Source: CAHJWH01 sp965198905
Lineage (GTDB): Bacteria; Pseudomonadota; Alphaproteobacteria; Caulobacterales; Caulobacteraceae
Reading direction: 5' to 3'
NCBI GenBank assembly: GCA_965198905.1
Contig: OZ240678.1
Span: forward strand, 248,001-312,000
Length of the DNA: 64,000 nt
Shown here: positions 30,746-38,961 of the stretch, piece by piece
Numbering within the stretch: position 1 is the first letter of the stretch
Layout of the letters: every line of letters begins with the position of its first letter
Notes under the pieces: generated by a model
The model's database searches: none
What the model was told of the DNA's origin: nothing
Seen by the model: only the letters and a program-made list of their open reading frames with translations
Made by a program: the position numbers and the translations under genes

Positions 30746-32127
30746 CTTCGCCGCAGGTGGTTGATCAGGTCGATGCGGGTGATGACACCCAGGAACTCGC
30801 GTCCTTCCATGACGAGCGCAACCTCGTCCCGCTCGAAGACGGGCAGCAGGGACTCCAGCGGTTCGCGGACCTGGATGGTGTTCAGCCGGGTGGCCATGGC
30901 GGTGTAGGTCGGCCGGGCGAACCGCTCCTTGCGCTCGCTCTCGCGCTCGGCGGCGAACAGGATGTCACTCTCGTCCAGCAGGCCCACCAGCCGGCCGTCC
31001 TTGAGCACAGGCAGCTGGGACACGTCGGCGGCGCGCATGCGGTTGTAGGCGGTGAGCAGGGTATCTTCCGGGCTGACGGTGACCACCCCGCCCTCCCCGG
31101 CCCGGCGCGAGATCAGGTCGCGCAAGTCGTCGTGCATGGGCCGCTCGGCCAAGCCCTGGTCGGCCAGCCAGTAGTCGTTGAACATCTTGGACAGATACTT
31201 CGAGCCGGTGTCGCAGACGAAAGTCACCACCCGCTTCGGCTCGGTCTGGTCGCGGCAGTAGCGCAGCGACGCGGCCAGCAGGGTGCCCGACGACGAGCCG
31301 CCGAGCACGCCCGCCACCCGCAGCAGCTCCCGCGCCGCGGCCATGCTGTCGCTGTCGCTGACCGCGTAGGCCTTATGGGTGAAGCTGAGGTCGCAGTTGG
31401 GCGGGATGAAGTCCTCACCGATCCCCTCCACGACCCACGAGCCGGGCTCCACATGCTCGCCGTCGTTGATCAGCGGCGCCAGGATCGAGCCGACCGGATC
31501 GGCGATCACCATCTGCGTTTTCGGCGACGCCTTGGCGAAGAAGCGGCCGAGCCCGGTCAGGGTGCCGCCGGAGCCGACGCCGCAGACCACCGCGTCCACA
31601 TCGCCATCCATCTGCTCCAGGATTTCGGGGCCGGTGGTGGTCTCGTGCGCCAGCGGGTTTGCGGGGTTGGCGAACTGGTTGATGAAGACCGAGTTCGCCG
31701 TATCCGCGGCGATCCGCTCGGCGATGTCCTGATAGTATTCGGGGTGGCCCTTGCCGACGTCTGAGCGGGTCAGGCGCACGTCGACGCCGAGCCCGCGCAG
31801 GTGCTGGATCTTCTCGCGGCTCATCTTGTCGGGCACCACCAGGATCAGGCGGTAGCCCTTCAGTATGCCGACCTGGGCCAGGCCCAGCCCGGTGTTGCCC
31901 GCCGTGGCCTCGATGATCGTTCCGCCGGGCTTTAGCCGCCCGTCAGCCTCCGCGGCCTCGATCATGGTGAGAGCGATGCGATCCTTGATGGAGCCGCCGG
32001 GATTGGTGTTCTCCAGCTTCAGGAACAGCGTGCACGGCCCGGTGTCGAAGCCGTGCAGCTCCAGCATCGGCGTGTGGCCGATCAGGTCCAGGGCGGACCC
32101 GACGACCTTGGGCAGAACGGGCGTCAT
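30742..32127 (-). CDS. cystathionine beta-synthase with C-terminal CBS domain pair
   Basis: 461 residues. The fold-type II PLP domain has LIGHTPMLEL, PLP lysine in NPGGSIKDR, EATAGNTGLGLAQ and phosphate-binding GGSSSGTLLA. About 120 C-terminal residues hold two CBS modules (VTVSPEDTLLTAYNRMRAADVSQLPVL and IQVREPLESLLPVFERDEVALVM). It condenses serine with homocysteine, or may act as a cysteine synthase; the fused CBS pair favours the former. Starts 23 bases after the DUF1993 stop, so it may be read from the glycine-riboswitch operon. Convergent, 4-base overlap with the TPR gene. Confidence 0.9.
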   Translation of the reverse strand: MTPVLPKVVGSALDLIGHTPMLELHGFDTGPCTLFLKLENTNPGGSIKDRIALTMIEAAEADGRLKPGGTIIEATAGNTGLGLAQVGILKGYRLILVVPDKMSREKIQHLRGLGVDVRLTRSDVGKGHPEYYQDIAERIAADTANSVFINQFANPANPLAHETTTGPEILEQMDGDVDAVVCGVGSGGTLTGLGRFFAKASPKTQMVIADPVGSILAPLINDGEHVEPGSWVVEGIGEDFIPPNCDLSFTHKAYAVSDSDSMAAARELLRVAGVLGGSSSGTLLAASLRYCRDQTEPKRVVTFVCDTGSKYLSKMFNDYWLADQGLAERPMHDDLRDLISRRAGEGGVVTVSPEDTLLTAYNRMRAADVSQLPVLKDGRLVGLLDESDILFAAERESERKERFARPTYTAMATRLNTIQVREPLESLLPVFERDEVALVMEGREFLGVITRIDLINHLRRS

Positions 32128-32150
32128 GACGCGGCTCTCGTCTGGAACGC

Positions 32151-32654
32151 TCAGGCCCCGCCGAGATAGTCCGGCTTGCCGATCGGAACGCCCCTGCTGC
32201 GCAGGATGGCGTAGGCGGTGGTGACATGGAAGTAGAAGTTGGGCGTGACGAAGTTCAGCAGGAACACCTGACCCTTGAGGTTCAGAGTGCGGTCGCGCAG
32301 CTTCACCTCGATGTCGCGATCTTCGCTGCCATCGACGTCCGCAGCGCTCAGGCTGTTCAGGACCTCCAGCGTGCGAGCGATACGATCGCGCAACTGGGCC
32401 AGGGTGGTCTCGGTATCCTCCATGGACGGCGCCTCGCGGCCTGCGAGGCGGACAACGCCCTTGGCCGCATCGCTGGCGATCTGCACCTGCCGGACCAGCG
32501 GGAACATGTCGTCGGCCAGACGGCCCTGGACGAGCGCCGTTTCGTCCATCCTATCCGCATCCACCTCTGCCTGGGCCTTGCCGAGGATGGCGGACAGATT
32601 GGTCAGCATGTGCGCGAACACCGGCGCAGACGCCTGGTACATCGAAAGGCTCAT
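32151..32654 (-). CDS. DUF1993 family protein
   Basis: 167 residues, all-helical, DinB-like fold expected. Starts MSLSMYQASAPVFAHMLTNLSAIL with later YFHVTTAYAILRSRGVPIGKPDYLGG, the usual DUF1993 beginning and end. Function of the family is unknown. AGGAGG lies seven bases before ATG 32654. It is 23 bases after gcvPB and 23 bases before the CBS gene, so it is sandwiched in the gcv operon. Confidence 0.88.
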   Translation of the reverse strand: MSLSMYQASAPVFAHMLTNLSAILGKAQAEVDADRMDETALVQGRLADDMFPLVRQVQIASDAAKGVVRLAGREAPSMEDTETTLAQLRDRIARTLEVLNSLSAADVDGSEDRDIEVKLRDRTLNLKGQVFLLNFVTPNFYFHVTTAYAILRSRGVPIGKPDYLGGA

Positions 32655-32677
32655 TGATTCCTCCTGCGGACGGACGA

Positions 32678-34249
32678 TCAGGCCGCCGTCCATTTGAGCT
32701 TGGGCTTCCTCGCCGCCGCCGTCTCGTCGAGGCGGCGGAGCGGCGCATGGAAGGGCGCACCCTTGAAGCGCTCCGTATCGCCCGCCTTGGCCGCCGACGC
32801 CAGGGCGCGCATGACCTCGACGAAACGGTCCAGTTCGGCCTTGGACTCCGTCTCGGTCGGCTCGACCAGCATGGCGCCGTGCACCACCAGGGGGAAGTAC
32901 ATGGTCATGGGGTGGAAGCCCTCGTCGATCATGGCCTTGGCCACGTCCAGCGTGCTTACCCCCGTGTCGGCCAGCCAGCGGTCGTCGAACAGGGCCTCGT
33001 GCATGCAGTAGCCCTCGAAGGCCGGAGTCATCACGTCCTGCAGGCGCGCCTTCAGGTAGTTGGCGTTCAGCACCGCGTCGCTGGAGACCTGACGCAGCCC
33101 GTCCGAGCCGTGGCTCAGCATGTAGGCGTAGGCGCGCACGAACATGCCCATCTGGCCGTGAAAGGCGCACATGCGCCCGAAGCTCTGCGGCCTGTCGGCG
33201 CCGCGCTCCTCGTGCTCACGCAGGCCGTAGGCGTCCTCTCCGTGGGTGATCCAGGGAAGCGGGGCGAACGGGGCCAGCGCCGCCGACAGCACTACAGGCC
33301 CGGCCCCCGGCCCCCCGCCGCCGTGGGGCGTGGAGAAGGTCTTGTGCAGGTTGATGTGCATGGCGTCGACGCCGAGGTCGCCCGGCCGCACCCGCCCCAC
33401 GATGGCGTTGAAGTTGGCTCCGTCGCAGTAGAAGTAGGCGCCCGCCTCGTGCGTCAGGCGGGCGATCTCCACGATCTCGCTCTCGAACAGGCCGCAGGTG
33501 TTGGGGTTGGTGACCATGATGGCCGCCACGTCAGGGCCGAGCTTGGCCTCGAGGTCCGCGAGGTCCACCCGCCCGTCCGGCGTCTGGGCGATCTCCTCCA
33601 CCGAATAGCCGACCTGGGCGGCGGTGGCGGGGTTGGTGCCGTGGGCGGAGGTCGGCACCAACACCTTGCGCCGGGCGTCGCCCCGGGCCTCGTGCGCGGC
33701 GCGGATAGCCAGCAGGCCGCACAGCTCGCCGTGCGCGCCCGCCTTGGGCGACAGCGCCACCGCGGTCATGCCGGTCATGGTCACCAGCCAGTGCGACAGC
33801 TCGTCCATCAGCTCGAGCGCGCCCTGGACGGTGGAGAGCGGCTGCAGCGGGTGGATGTCGCCGAAGCCCGGCAAGCGCGCCATGCGCTCGTTCAGGCGCG
33901 GGTTGTGCTTCATGGTGCACGAGCCCAGCGGGTAAAGCGCCAGGTCGATGGCGTGGTTCTTCTGCGACAGACGCACGTAGTGACGCACGGTCTCGGGCTC
34001 GGACAAGCCCGGCAAGCCGATGGGATCGGCACGAACCAGGTCACCGAGGTCGGAGGCGTCGAACTCGGCGCCGGCTTCGGCCTCGGGCATGTCGACGCCG
34101 GTCTTGTCCCATCCGCCGAGCTCGAAGATCAGCTTCTCGTTCTGCAACAGGCCGCTAGCGCCGGTGAGGCTGGCGGGCTTGTCGGTGGCGAGGTGGACAG
34201 CATCGTCGGGGCGGCCGGCGGGGCGGATCGGTCCAGGGCTGGCGCTCAT
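32678..34249 (-). CDS. gcvPB: glycine dehydrogenase (decarboxylating) subunit 2
   Basis: 523 residues, C-terminal half of the P-protein encoded as a separate subunit. It decarboxylates glycine and loads the aminomethyl group on lipoyl-GcvH. The PLP lysine is in HINLHKTFSTPHGGGGPGAGPV. Other conserved blocks are PLGSCTMKHNP, SAHGTNPATAAQ and VMVTNPNTCGLFE-type sequence (IMVTNPNTCGLFE). The start overlaps the gcvPA stop (TGATG), as expected for a stoichiometric heterodimer. Confidence 0.97.
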   Translation of the reverse strand: MSASPGPIRPAGRPDDAVHLATDKPASLTGASGLLQNEKLIFELGGWDKTGVDMPEAEAGAEFDASDLGDLVRADPIGLPGLSEPETVRHYVRLSQKNHAIDLALYPLGSCTMKHNPRLNERMARLPGFGDIHPLQPLSTVQGALELMDELSHWLVTMTGMTAVALSPKAGAHGELCGLLAIRAAHEARGDARRKVLVPTSAHGTNPATAAQVGYSVEEIAQTPDGRVDLADLEAKLGPDVAAIMVTNPNTCGLFESEIVEIARLTHEAGAYFYCDGANFNAIVGRVRPGDLGVDAMHINLHKTFSTPHGGGGPGAGPVVLSAALAPFAPLPWITHGEDAYGLREHEERGADRPQSFGRMCAFHGQMGMFVRAYAYMLSHGSDGLRQVSSDAVLNANYLKARLQDVMTPAFEGYCMHEALFDDRWLADTGVSTLDVAKAMIDEGFHPMTMYFPLVVHGAMLVEPTETESKAELDRFVEVMRALASAAKAGDTERFKGAPFHAPLRRLDETAAARKPKLKWTAA

Positions 34250-35589
34250 CAGAAAGCCTCCTCAAGCGCGGCGGCGAGCGCTGCGATGTCGTCGTCGGGG
34301 GTGGTCTCGGTGGCGGCGAGCAGGAGCACGTCGTCCAGCCCCGCCTTGGGCGCGAGGCGGCTGACCGGTACGCCGGCGATGACGCCCTGGCTCGCAAGCT
34401 GCTCGACAACGGGCGCGGCGGCCTTCGGCAGGCGGATAGCGACCTCGTTGAAGAAGCGGGGCGTCAGCACCTGAACGCCCGAAACACCTTCCACCGCCGC
34501 CTTCAGCTTGCGCGCCTGCTGATGGTTGAGCTTGGCGAGACGCTGCAGTCCAACCTGACCGAGAAGGCTCATGTGAATGGTGAAGGCCAGCGCGCAGAGA
34601 CCGGAATTGGTGCAGATGTTCGAGGTCGCCTTGTCCCGGCGGATGTGCTGCTCCCGGGTGGACAGGGTGAGCACGAAACCGCGCTCACCCGCTGCGTCCA
34701 CGGTCTGGCCGCAGACCCGGCCGGGCATCTGGCGCACGTACTTGTCCCGGGTGGCGAACAGGCCGACATAGGGGCCGCCATAGTTCAGCCCGTTGCCGAT
34801 CGACTGGCCCTCGCCGACCACGATGTCGGCCCCCATCTCGCCGGGCGACTTCAGGAGGCCCAGCGACACCGCCTCGGTCACCACCACGATCAGCAGGGCG
34901 CCGGCCGCGTGCGCCGCCTCGGCGATTGCGGAGACGTCGGTGGCCGTGCCGAACAGATTGGGCGTCTGCACCACCACGCAGGCGGTGTCCGCATCGATGT
35001 GGGAGATCACCGCCGCCTCATCGTCCACCGCCAGGGGCAGCGGGTCGGTCTTGATGCCGGCGTGATGGGCCAGGGTGTAGATGGTGTCGGCGTAGTGCGG
35101 GTGGAGGCCCGGCGACAGCACCGCCTTGGCCCGGCGGGTGATCCGCGCCGCCATCAGCACGGCTTCGGCCGCGGCGGTGGAGCCGTCGTACATGGAGGCG
35201 TTGGCCACATCCATGCCGGTGAGGGCGGCCACCTGGGTCTGGAACTCGAACACCGCCTGCAGCGTGCCCTGGGTGATCTCGGGCTGGTAGGGCGTGTAGC
35301 TGGTCAGGAACTCCGAGCGCTGGATCAGGTGGTCCACCGTCGCCGGCACATGGTGGCGATAGGCCCCCGCCCCGCAGAAGAACGGCGCCGACCCCGCGGC
35401 GGTGTTCTTCGCCGCCATGCGCGAGAGCGCCCGCTCCACAGCCAGTTCGCCCTGATGGCCAGGCAGATCGACGGGCTCGGCCAGCAGCACGTCGGGAGGA
35501 ACGGAGTCAAACAGGGCGTCGATGGACGGCGCGCCGATAGCGGCCAGCATGTCGCCACGGTCGATGTCGCTGAGCGGCAGGTAGCGCAT
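34249..35589 (-). CDS. gcvPA: glycine dehydrogenase (decarboxylating) subunit 1
   Basis: 446 residues, N-terminal half of the split P-protein. Begins MRYLPLSDIDRGDMLAAIG. Conserved blocks: FCGAGAYRHHVPATVDHL, SFLTSYTPYQPEI-type sequence, NASMYDGSTAAAEAVLMA, and EGQSIGNGLNYGGPYVGLFA. Fold type I PLP enzyme half without the PLP lysine. It is separated from gcvT by a 140-bp palindrome rather than by gcvH. Confidence 0.97.
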   Translation of the reverse strand: MRYLPLSDIDRGDMLAAIGAPSIDALFDSVPPDVLLAEPVDLPGHQGELAVERALSRMAAKNTAAGSAPFFCGAGAYRHHVPATVDHLIQRSEFLTSYTPYQPEITQGTLQAVFEFQTQVAALTGMDVANASMYDGSTAAAEAVLMAARITRRAKAVLSPGLHPHYADTIYTLAHHAGIKTDPLPLAVDDEAAVISHIDADTACVVVQTPNLFGTATDVSAIAEAAHAAGALLIVVVTEAVSLGLLKSPGEMGADIVVGEGQSIGNGLNYGGPYVGLFATRDKYVRQMPGRVCGQTVDAAGERGFVLTLSTREQHIRRDKATSNICTNSGLCALAFTIHMSLLGQVGLQRLAKLNHQQARKLKAAVEGVSGVQVLTPRFFNEVAIRLPKAAAPVVEQLASQGVIAGVPVSRLAPKAGLDDVLLLAATETTPDDDIAALAAALEEAF

Positions 35590-35620
35590 CAGAAAACTCC
35601 AGAATGGGAGCGAGGAACAG

Positions 35621-35761
35621 CTTCTCCCTCCCCCTTTAGGGTAAGGTTGGGGTGGGGGTCCGCCGCTCGTCCGCTGGCCGAAGAGTCATTAGCGTAGATG
35701 GAGGCGGTGGCCGAGGCGTCCCCCCACTCCGACCCTCCCCTCAAGGGGGAGGGAGAAGAGA
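35621..35761. repeat. 141-bp palindrome between gcvT and gcvPA, family B copy 2
   Basis: CTTCTCCCTCCCCCTT at 35621-35636 and its partner AAGGGGGAGGGAGAAG ending near 35759, with inner GGGGTGGGGGTC / CCCCCCACTCC pairs. Outer arms are identical to the copy at 26901-27044. It fills the gcvT-gcvPA gap where gcvH is found in many relatives. Confidence 0.88.
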
Positions 35762-35767
35762 CGGGGA

Positions 35768-36934
35768 TCATGACGCCTTCGCCTTGCGCACGTACCTGTG
35801 CGGCACAAAGGGCGTCGCCACCACCTCGGCCGGCAGGGCGCGGCCGCGCACCACCACCTGCACGGCCGTGCCCGGTGCGCGGTATTCGGGTAACACGAAG
35901 CCGAGCGCGATGGGGGCCGCGAGGGTCGGGCCGAAGCCGCCGCTGGTGACCCGGCCGATGATGCGGCCGTCGTCGGCGATCTCTGCGCCTTCACGGGCGG
36001 GGGCGCCGGTGAGCACCCGCAGTCCCACCCGCACCCGGGCGAGGTCGCCAGCCAGTTCGGCCTCGAGTCGGCTCGCGCCGGGAATGTCGCCGCGCTCGCG
36101 GCGCTTTCGGGATATGGCGAATCCGAGGTCGGCCTCGACCGGGCTGACCGTCTCGTCCAGATCGTGGCCATAGAGCGGGAGGCCAGCCTCGAGCCGCAGC
36201 GAATCGCGCGCGCCCAGACCGATCGGGCGCACGCGCTCATCGGCCAGCAGGGCGTCCCACAGCTTTACCGCGGTGGCCTGCGGGACCAGGATCTCGAACC
36301 CGTCCTCGCCGGTGTAGCCCGAGCGCGAGACCACCGCCGTCGCGCCCTCGTAGTCGAAGCGCCTCAGCGTCATGAAGCCCAGGTCCCGCGCACCCGGGAA
36401 CAGGTCCGCCGCCACCGCCGCCGCCTCCGGCCCCTGCAACGCGAGCAGACCGCCCTCGTCGGCGCGGTCCAAAGTGGCCTGGGCGCCCGCCGCTGCAGCG
36501 ATGCGGGCGAAATCGGCGTCCTTGGCGCCGGCGTTGACCACGATGTAGAGCGAGCCCTGCGCCTCAGGCTCGGCAGGCCGGCCGATCATCAGGTCGTCGG
36601 CGATGCCGCCATCGGGGTTCAGCAGCAGGGTGTAGCGGTTCTGGCCGGGCTTCAGGCCCGCGATGTCCCCGCACACCAGCGGCTCGACCAGGGCCGCCAC
36701 CGCCCTGTGGTCGTCGTCCGCGTCGCCGGTCGGCGCATTCAGCCTCAGGAAGCACGGCCCCATGTGGGAGACATCGAACAGGCCGGCGTGCTCGCGGGTC
36801 CAGCGATGCTCCCCCAGCACGCCCAGAGGGTACTGTACCGGCATGTCATAGCCGCCGAACGGGACCAGCTTGCCCCCCGCCAACCCATGGGCGCCATGCA
36901 GGGCGGTGCGTTTCAAAAAAGCGGGAATGTCCAA
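35768..36934 (-). CDS. gcvT: glycine cleavage system aminomethyltransferase (T-protein)
   Basis: 388 residues. It transfers the methylene carbon from the lipoyl arm to tetrahydrofolate. N-terminus HGAHGLAGGKLVPFGGYDMPVQY, followed by the EHAGLFDVSHMG block. Folate-site features include SRSGYTGEDGFEI and GLGARDSLRLEAGLPLYGHDLD; the C-terminal barrel has GRVTSGGFGPTL and IALGFV. TTG start at 36934 (TTG GAC ATT CCC), since no ATG fits. First gene of the operon, 68 bases after the riboswitch. Confidence 0.95.
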   Translation of the reverse strand: MDIPAFLKRTALHGAHGLAGGKLVPFGGYDMPVQYPLGVLGEHRWTREHAGLFDVSHMGPCFLRLNAPTGDADDDHRAVAALVEPLVCGDIAGLKPGQNRYTLLLNPDGGIADDLMIGRPAEPEAQGSLYIVVNAGAKDADFARIAAAAGAQATLDRADEGGLLALQGPEAAAVAADLFPGARDLGFMTLRRFDYEGATAVVSRSGYTGEDGFEILVPQATAVKLWDALLADERVRPIGLGARDSLRLEAGLPLYGHDLDETVSPVEADLGFAISRKRRERGDIPGASRLEAELAGDLARVRVGLRVLTGAPAREGAEIADDGRIIGRVTSGGFGPTLAAPIALGFVLPEYRAPGTAVQVVVRGRALPAEVVATPFVPHRYVRKAKAS

Positions 36935-37002
36935 CGCTCAAGGCCTCGTGACAGAAGGGGCTCGCCGTCAGGCCGCGCCTGCGCGCCGCCCGCCGCCACC
37001 CC

Positions 37003-37206
37003 CGCTGTCATGGAGCCTGAGAGATTTCAGCCGCTGCGGGCGAACCGCCTGCGACCTTGCTCCTTCGGCGAGCCCTTCCAGGCTGCTTTCCAGCGTTTCG
37101 TCGCCCGCGCGGTCCCTGTTGCCTGAGCGTTTCCGGGGTGGTTACGCCTTCGGCGCCGGGCGAGGACACAAGGTCCAACCCGGTCTCTCCCGCGAGAGCG
37201 CTCCCT
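37003..37206 (-). ncRNA. tandem glycine riboswitch
   Basis: Two consecutive aptamers upstream of gcvT. Aptamer 1 (about 37206-37108) shows GGGAGAGACCGG, then CGCCGAAGGCG (37145-37155), then CTCAGGCAACAGGGACCG (37109-37126). Aptamer 2 (about 37097-37003) shows GCCGAAGGAGCAAGG and TCTCTCAGGCTCCATGACAG. These are the conserved core words of glycine aptamers, each ending with the CUCAGGC element. Two glycines bind cooperatively in known examples and turn on gcv expression. The 68 bases before the TTG start are very GC-rich and would hold the expression platform. Confidence 0.93.
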
Positions 37207-37339
37207 AAGTGGCGAAAGCCTCGGCCCGGGTCAACCGCGCAGAGACGGCGAACGTGCGCAGGATTAAGAACGCCCGATGTTTGGGCACAGGTCCGAGAGC
37301 GCGCGGATGTCGCTGCGTCCCTCGAGACGCCTCCCGAGG

Positions 37340-38007
37340 AGGCTCCTCAGGATTACGAAGAGGGAACTCTGCGGGTTTGGCCTAAAAGGTACGCCGGCAG
37401 GACGCCGCAGCTACGTGGTGCAATACCGGCCTCGCGGAAGCCCCCAGGCCAAGCGGATCACGCTCGGCGTGCACGGCGCGCCATGGACAACCGAGCGAGC
37501 GCGCGATGCTGCCGAGTTTCTACTGCTGCGAGTTGCATGATTCCGCGCGAGCGCAGCAAGAATGACCGTGCTCACGCCGTCGACCTAGTGCGGGCAGCTA
37601 TGGCCATTCTCTGCAGACTCCCCCGCCACCACGACTTGGTGTTCACCACCACGGGCGTCACCTCAATGTCTGGCCACACCAAGGCTCGGCAGCGGGCGGC
37701 TGACGCCATGCAGGACATCAAAGCCGCCAAACACCACCCAACCGGACAAATGGTCGCTGCGACTATCCCTCCCTGGCGGATACATGATCTCCGACGCACT
37801 GCTGCGACTGGCATGGCGGCGCTAGAACAGCCGCCGCGCGTCGTAGAGGCAGTGCTCAATCATCAAAGCGGCGTGCGCAGCGGTCTTGTAGCGGTATACC
37901 AACACTATCAATATCGAACTGAGAGGCGGGCGGCGCTGATTGCTTGGGCCGAGCACGTGCAGGCTTTAGCTGCCCAGCTCTGGAGCTCTCCGTTGCGGGA
38001 ACGCTAA
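37340..38007 (+). pseudogene. decayed tyrosine recombinase (integrase) with internal deletion and frameshift
   Basis: The N-terminal piece lies in frame 2 (about 37363-37537: GRRSYVVQYRPRGSPQAK and ITLGVHGAPWTTERARDAA), the arm-binding start of phage/island integrases. The catalytic piece is in frame 1 (about 37540-38007: RSKNDRAHAV, DLVFTTTG, WRIHDLRRTAATGMA, LNHQSG, YQHYQYRTERR). The core-binding domain and the first catalytic Arg motif are missing, removing roughly 170 residues. The later catalytic residues (H-x-x-R, His, Tyr) remain. Non-functional as it stands. Confidence 0.8.
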
Positions 38008-38064
38008 TGCAGCTTTAGTGGAGGTCACGTGCCCACCAGGGTCACCCTAACCGGCGCATCATGA

Positions 38065-38328
38065 GATCGTCCGCATACCTGCCTCCGGACCGATTCCAAC
38101 CTTCTGCCACTCACAGCCGAGCCTGAACCAAAGCTGGACCCAAGCTGCCCGCTGATCGGGCCCTCGGGCGGCGCCTGGGCGCGCGGCCCCGGCGAGGAGG
38201 GCCGGACGGCCTTCTTCATCATGGACGGCGGCACCGCGTCGCCGGCGCCCGGCGGCCCCAAGCCGGCGGCCCTTCTGCGCGTCGACTTCCAGCCGATCGA
38301 GGGCCCCTTCCCAGGGACGCAGGCGTGA
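38065..38328 (+). pseudogene. orphan 3' coding fragment, unrecognised
   Basis: Open frame of 87 codons without a plausible start, ending TGA at 38326-38328. The second half reads as real protein with GC-rich third codon positions: CPLIGPSGGAWARGPGEEG, FFIMDGG and LLRVDFQPIEGPFPG. It looks like the C-terminus of a gene whose 5' part was lost, probably during the same rearrangement that broke the integrase. No family recognised. Confidence 0.4.
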
Positions 38329-38961
38329 ACGCGGAGCGCCGCAACAGCCATATCCGCCGCTCGCGCGACGTCGCGATCGAAACCTAAGTTGACGTTGAAG
38401 GGGCGGGCTTCGTCATCCTGCCATCGTATGGCGACGGCGGGGCCGACGACCTGCCTGCGCCAAGCCACCCTGCCGCACCCCGCTCAGCCCTTCGGCCCTG
38501 CTTGCGCCTATGCCGACGTGAAGGCGCGAGTCGTTACAACGTGGTCCGACGGCTCACTCTCGCTCCCGACGCCTCCGCTGGAGCGGCTCAGCTGCCCGAC
38601 TGCTGCGTGGCTCCTTCCGAGGCTCGGCCTTCCCTGACACGGACGACCTTCGCGCTTTCAAACGGCTGGGAGAGCAGTGGCCGACGGCGGATTGGCTGGT
38701 TTGACACGCATCTTGGAACAGCGGTCGTTCGCCATCGCTGTCCGGGCCTGTAGGTGCAGGCCAGCACAGACGCAAAGCTTTACGCGGCATTCAGCCCAGA
38801 TACCCAACGGTAGGTAGACGATTAGGCGGAGATGTTTAAAACACCGCCCAAGATTGTCTATCGCCAAATCCCAATTGTTACTGATTTGCGCCAATCACAC
38901 GTTAAGACTAACCAGTCCGTCCGCGACCTGCAGTAGTGGTGCTTACGCTGACGAGAGCTGG
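38329..38961. other. gene-poor stretch of an old insertion scar
   Basis: 633 bases with no convincing gene. Short frames on both strands lack codon bias and ribosome sites. One in-frame tail ending TGA near 38703 (words PDTDDLRAFKRLGEQWPTADW) might be another gene remnant. The part 38800-38930 is markedly AT-richer than the rest of the window. No IS ends or direct repeats were recognised. Confidence 0.5.

Noticed and set aside
37057..37540. Continuous 5' extension of the integrase catalytic frame back into the riboswitch region
   Set aside because: The 5' part in that frame is not integrase-like; the N-terminal integrase piece is in another frame, showing a frameshifted pseudogene instead.
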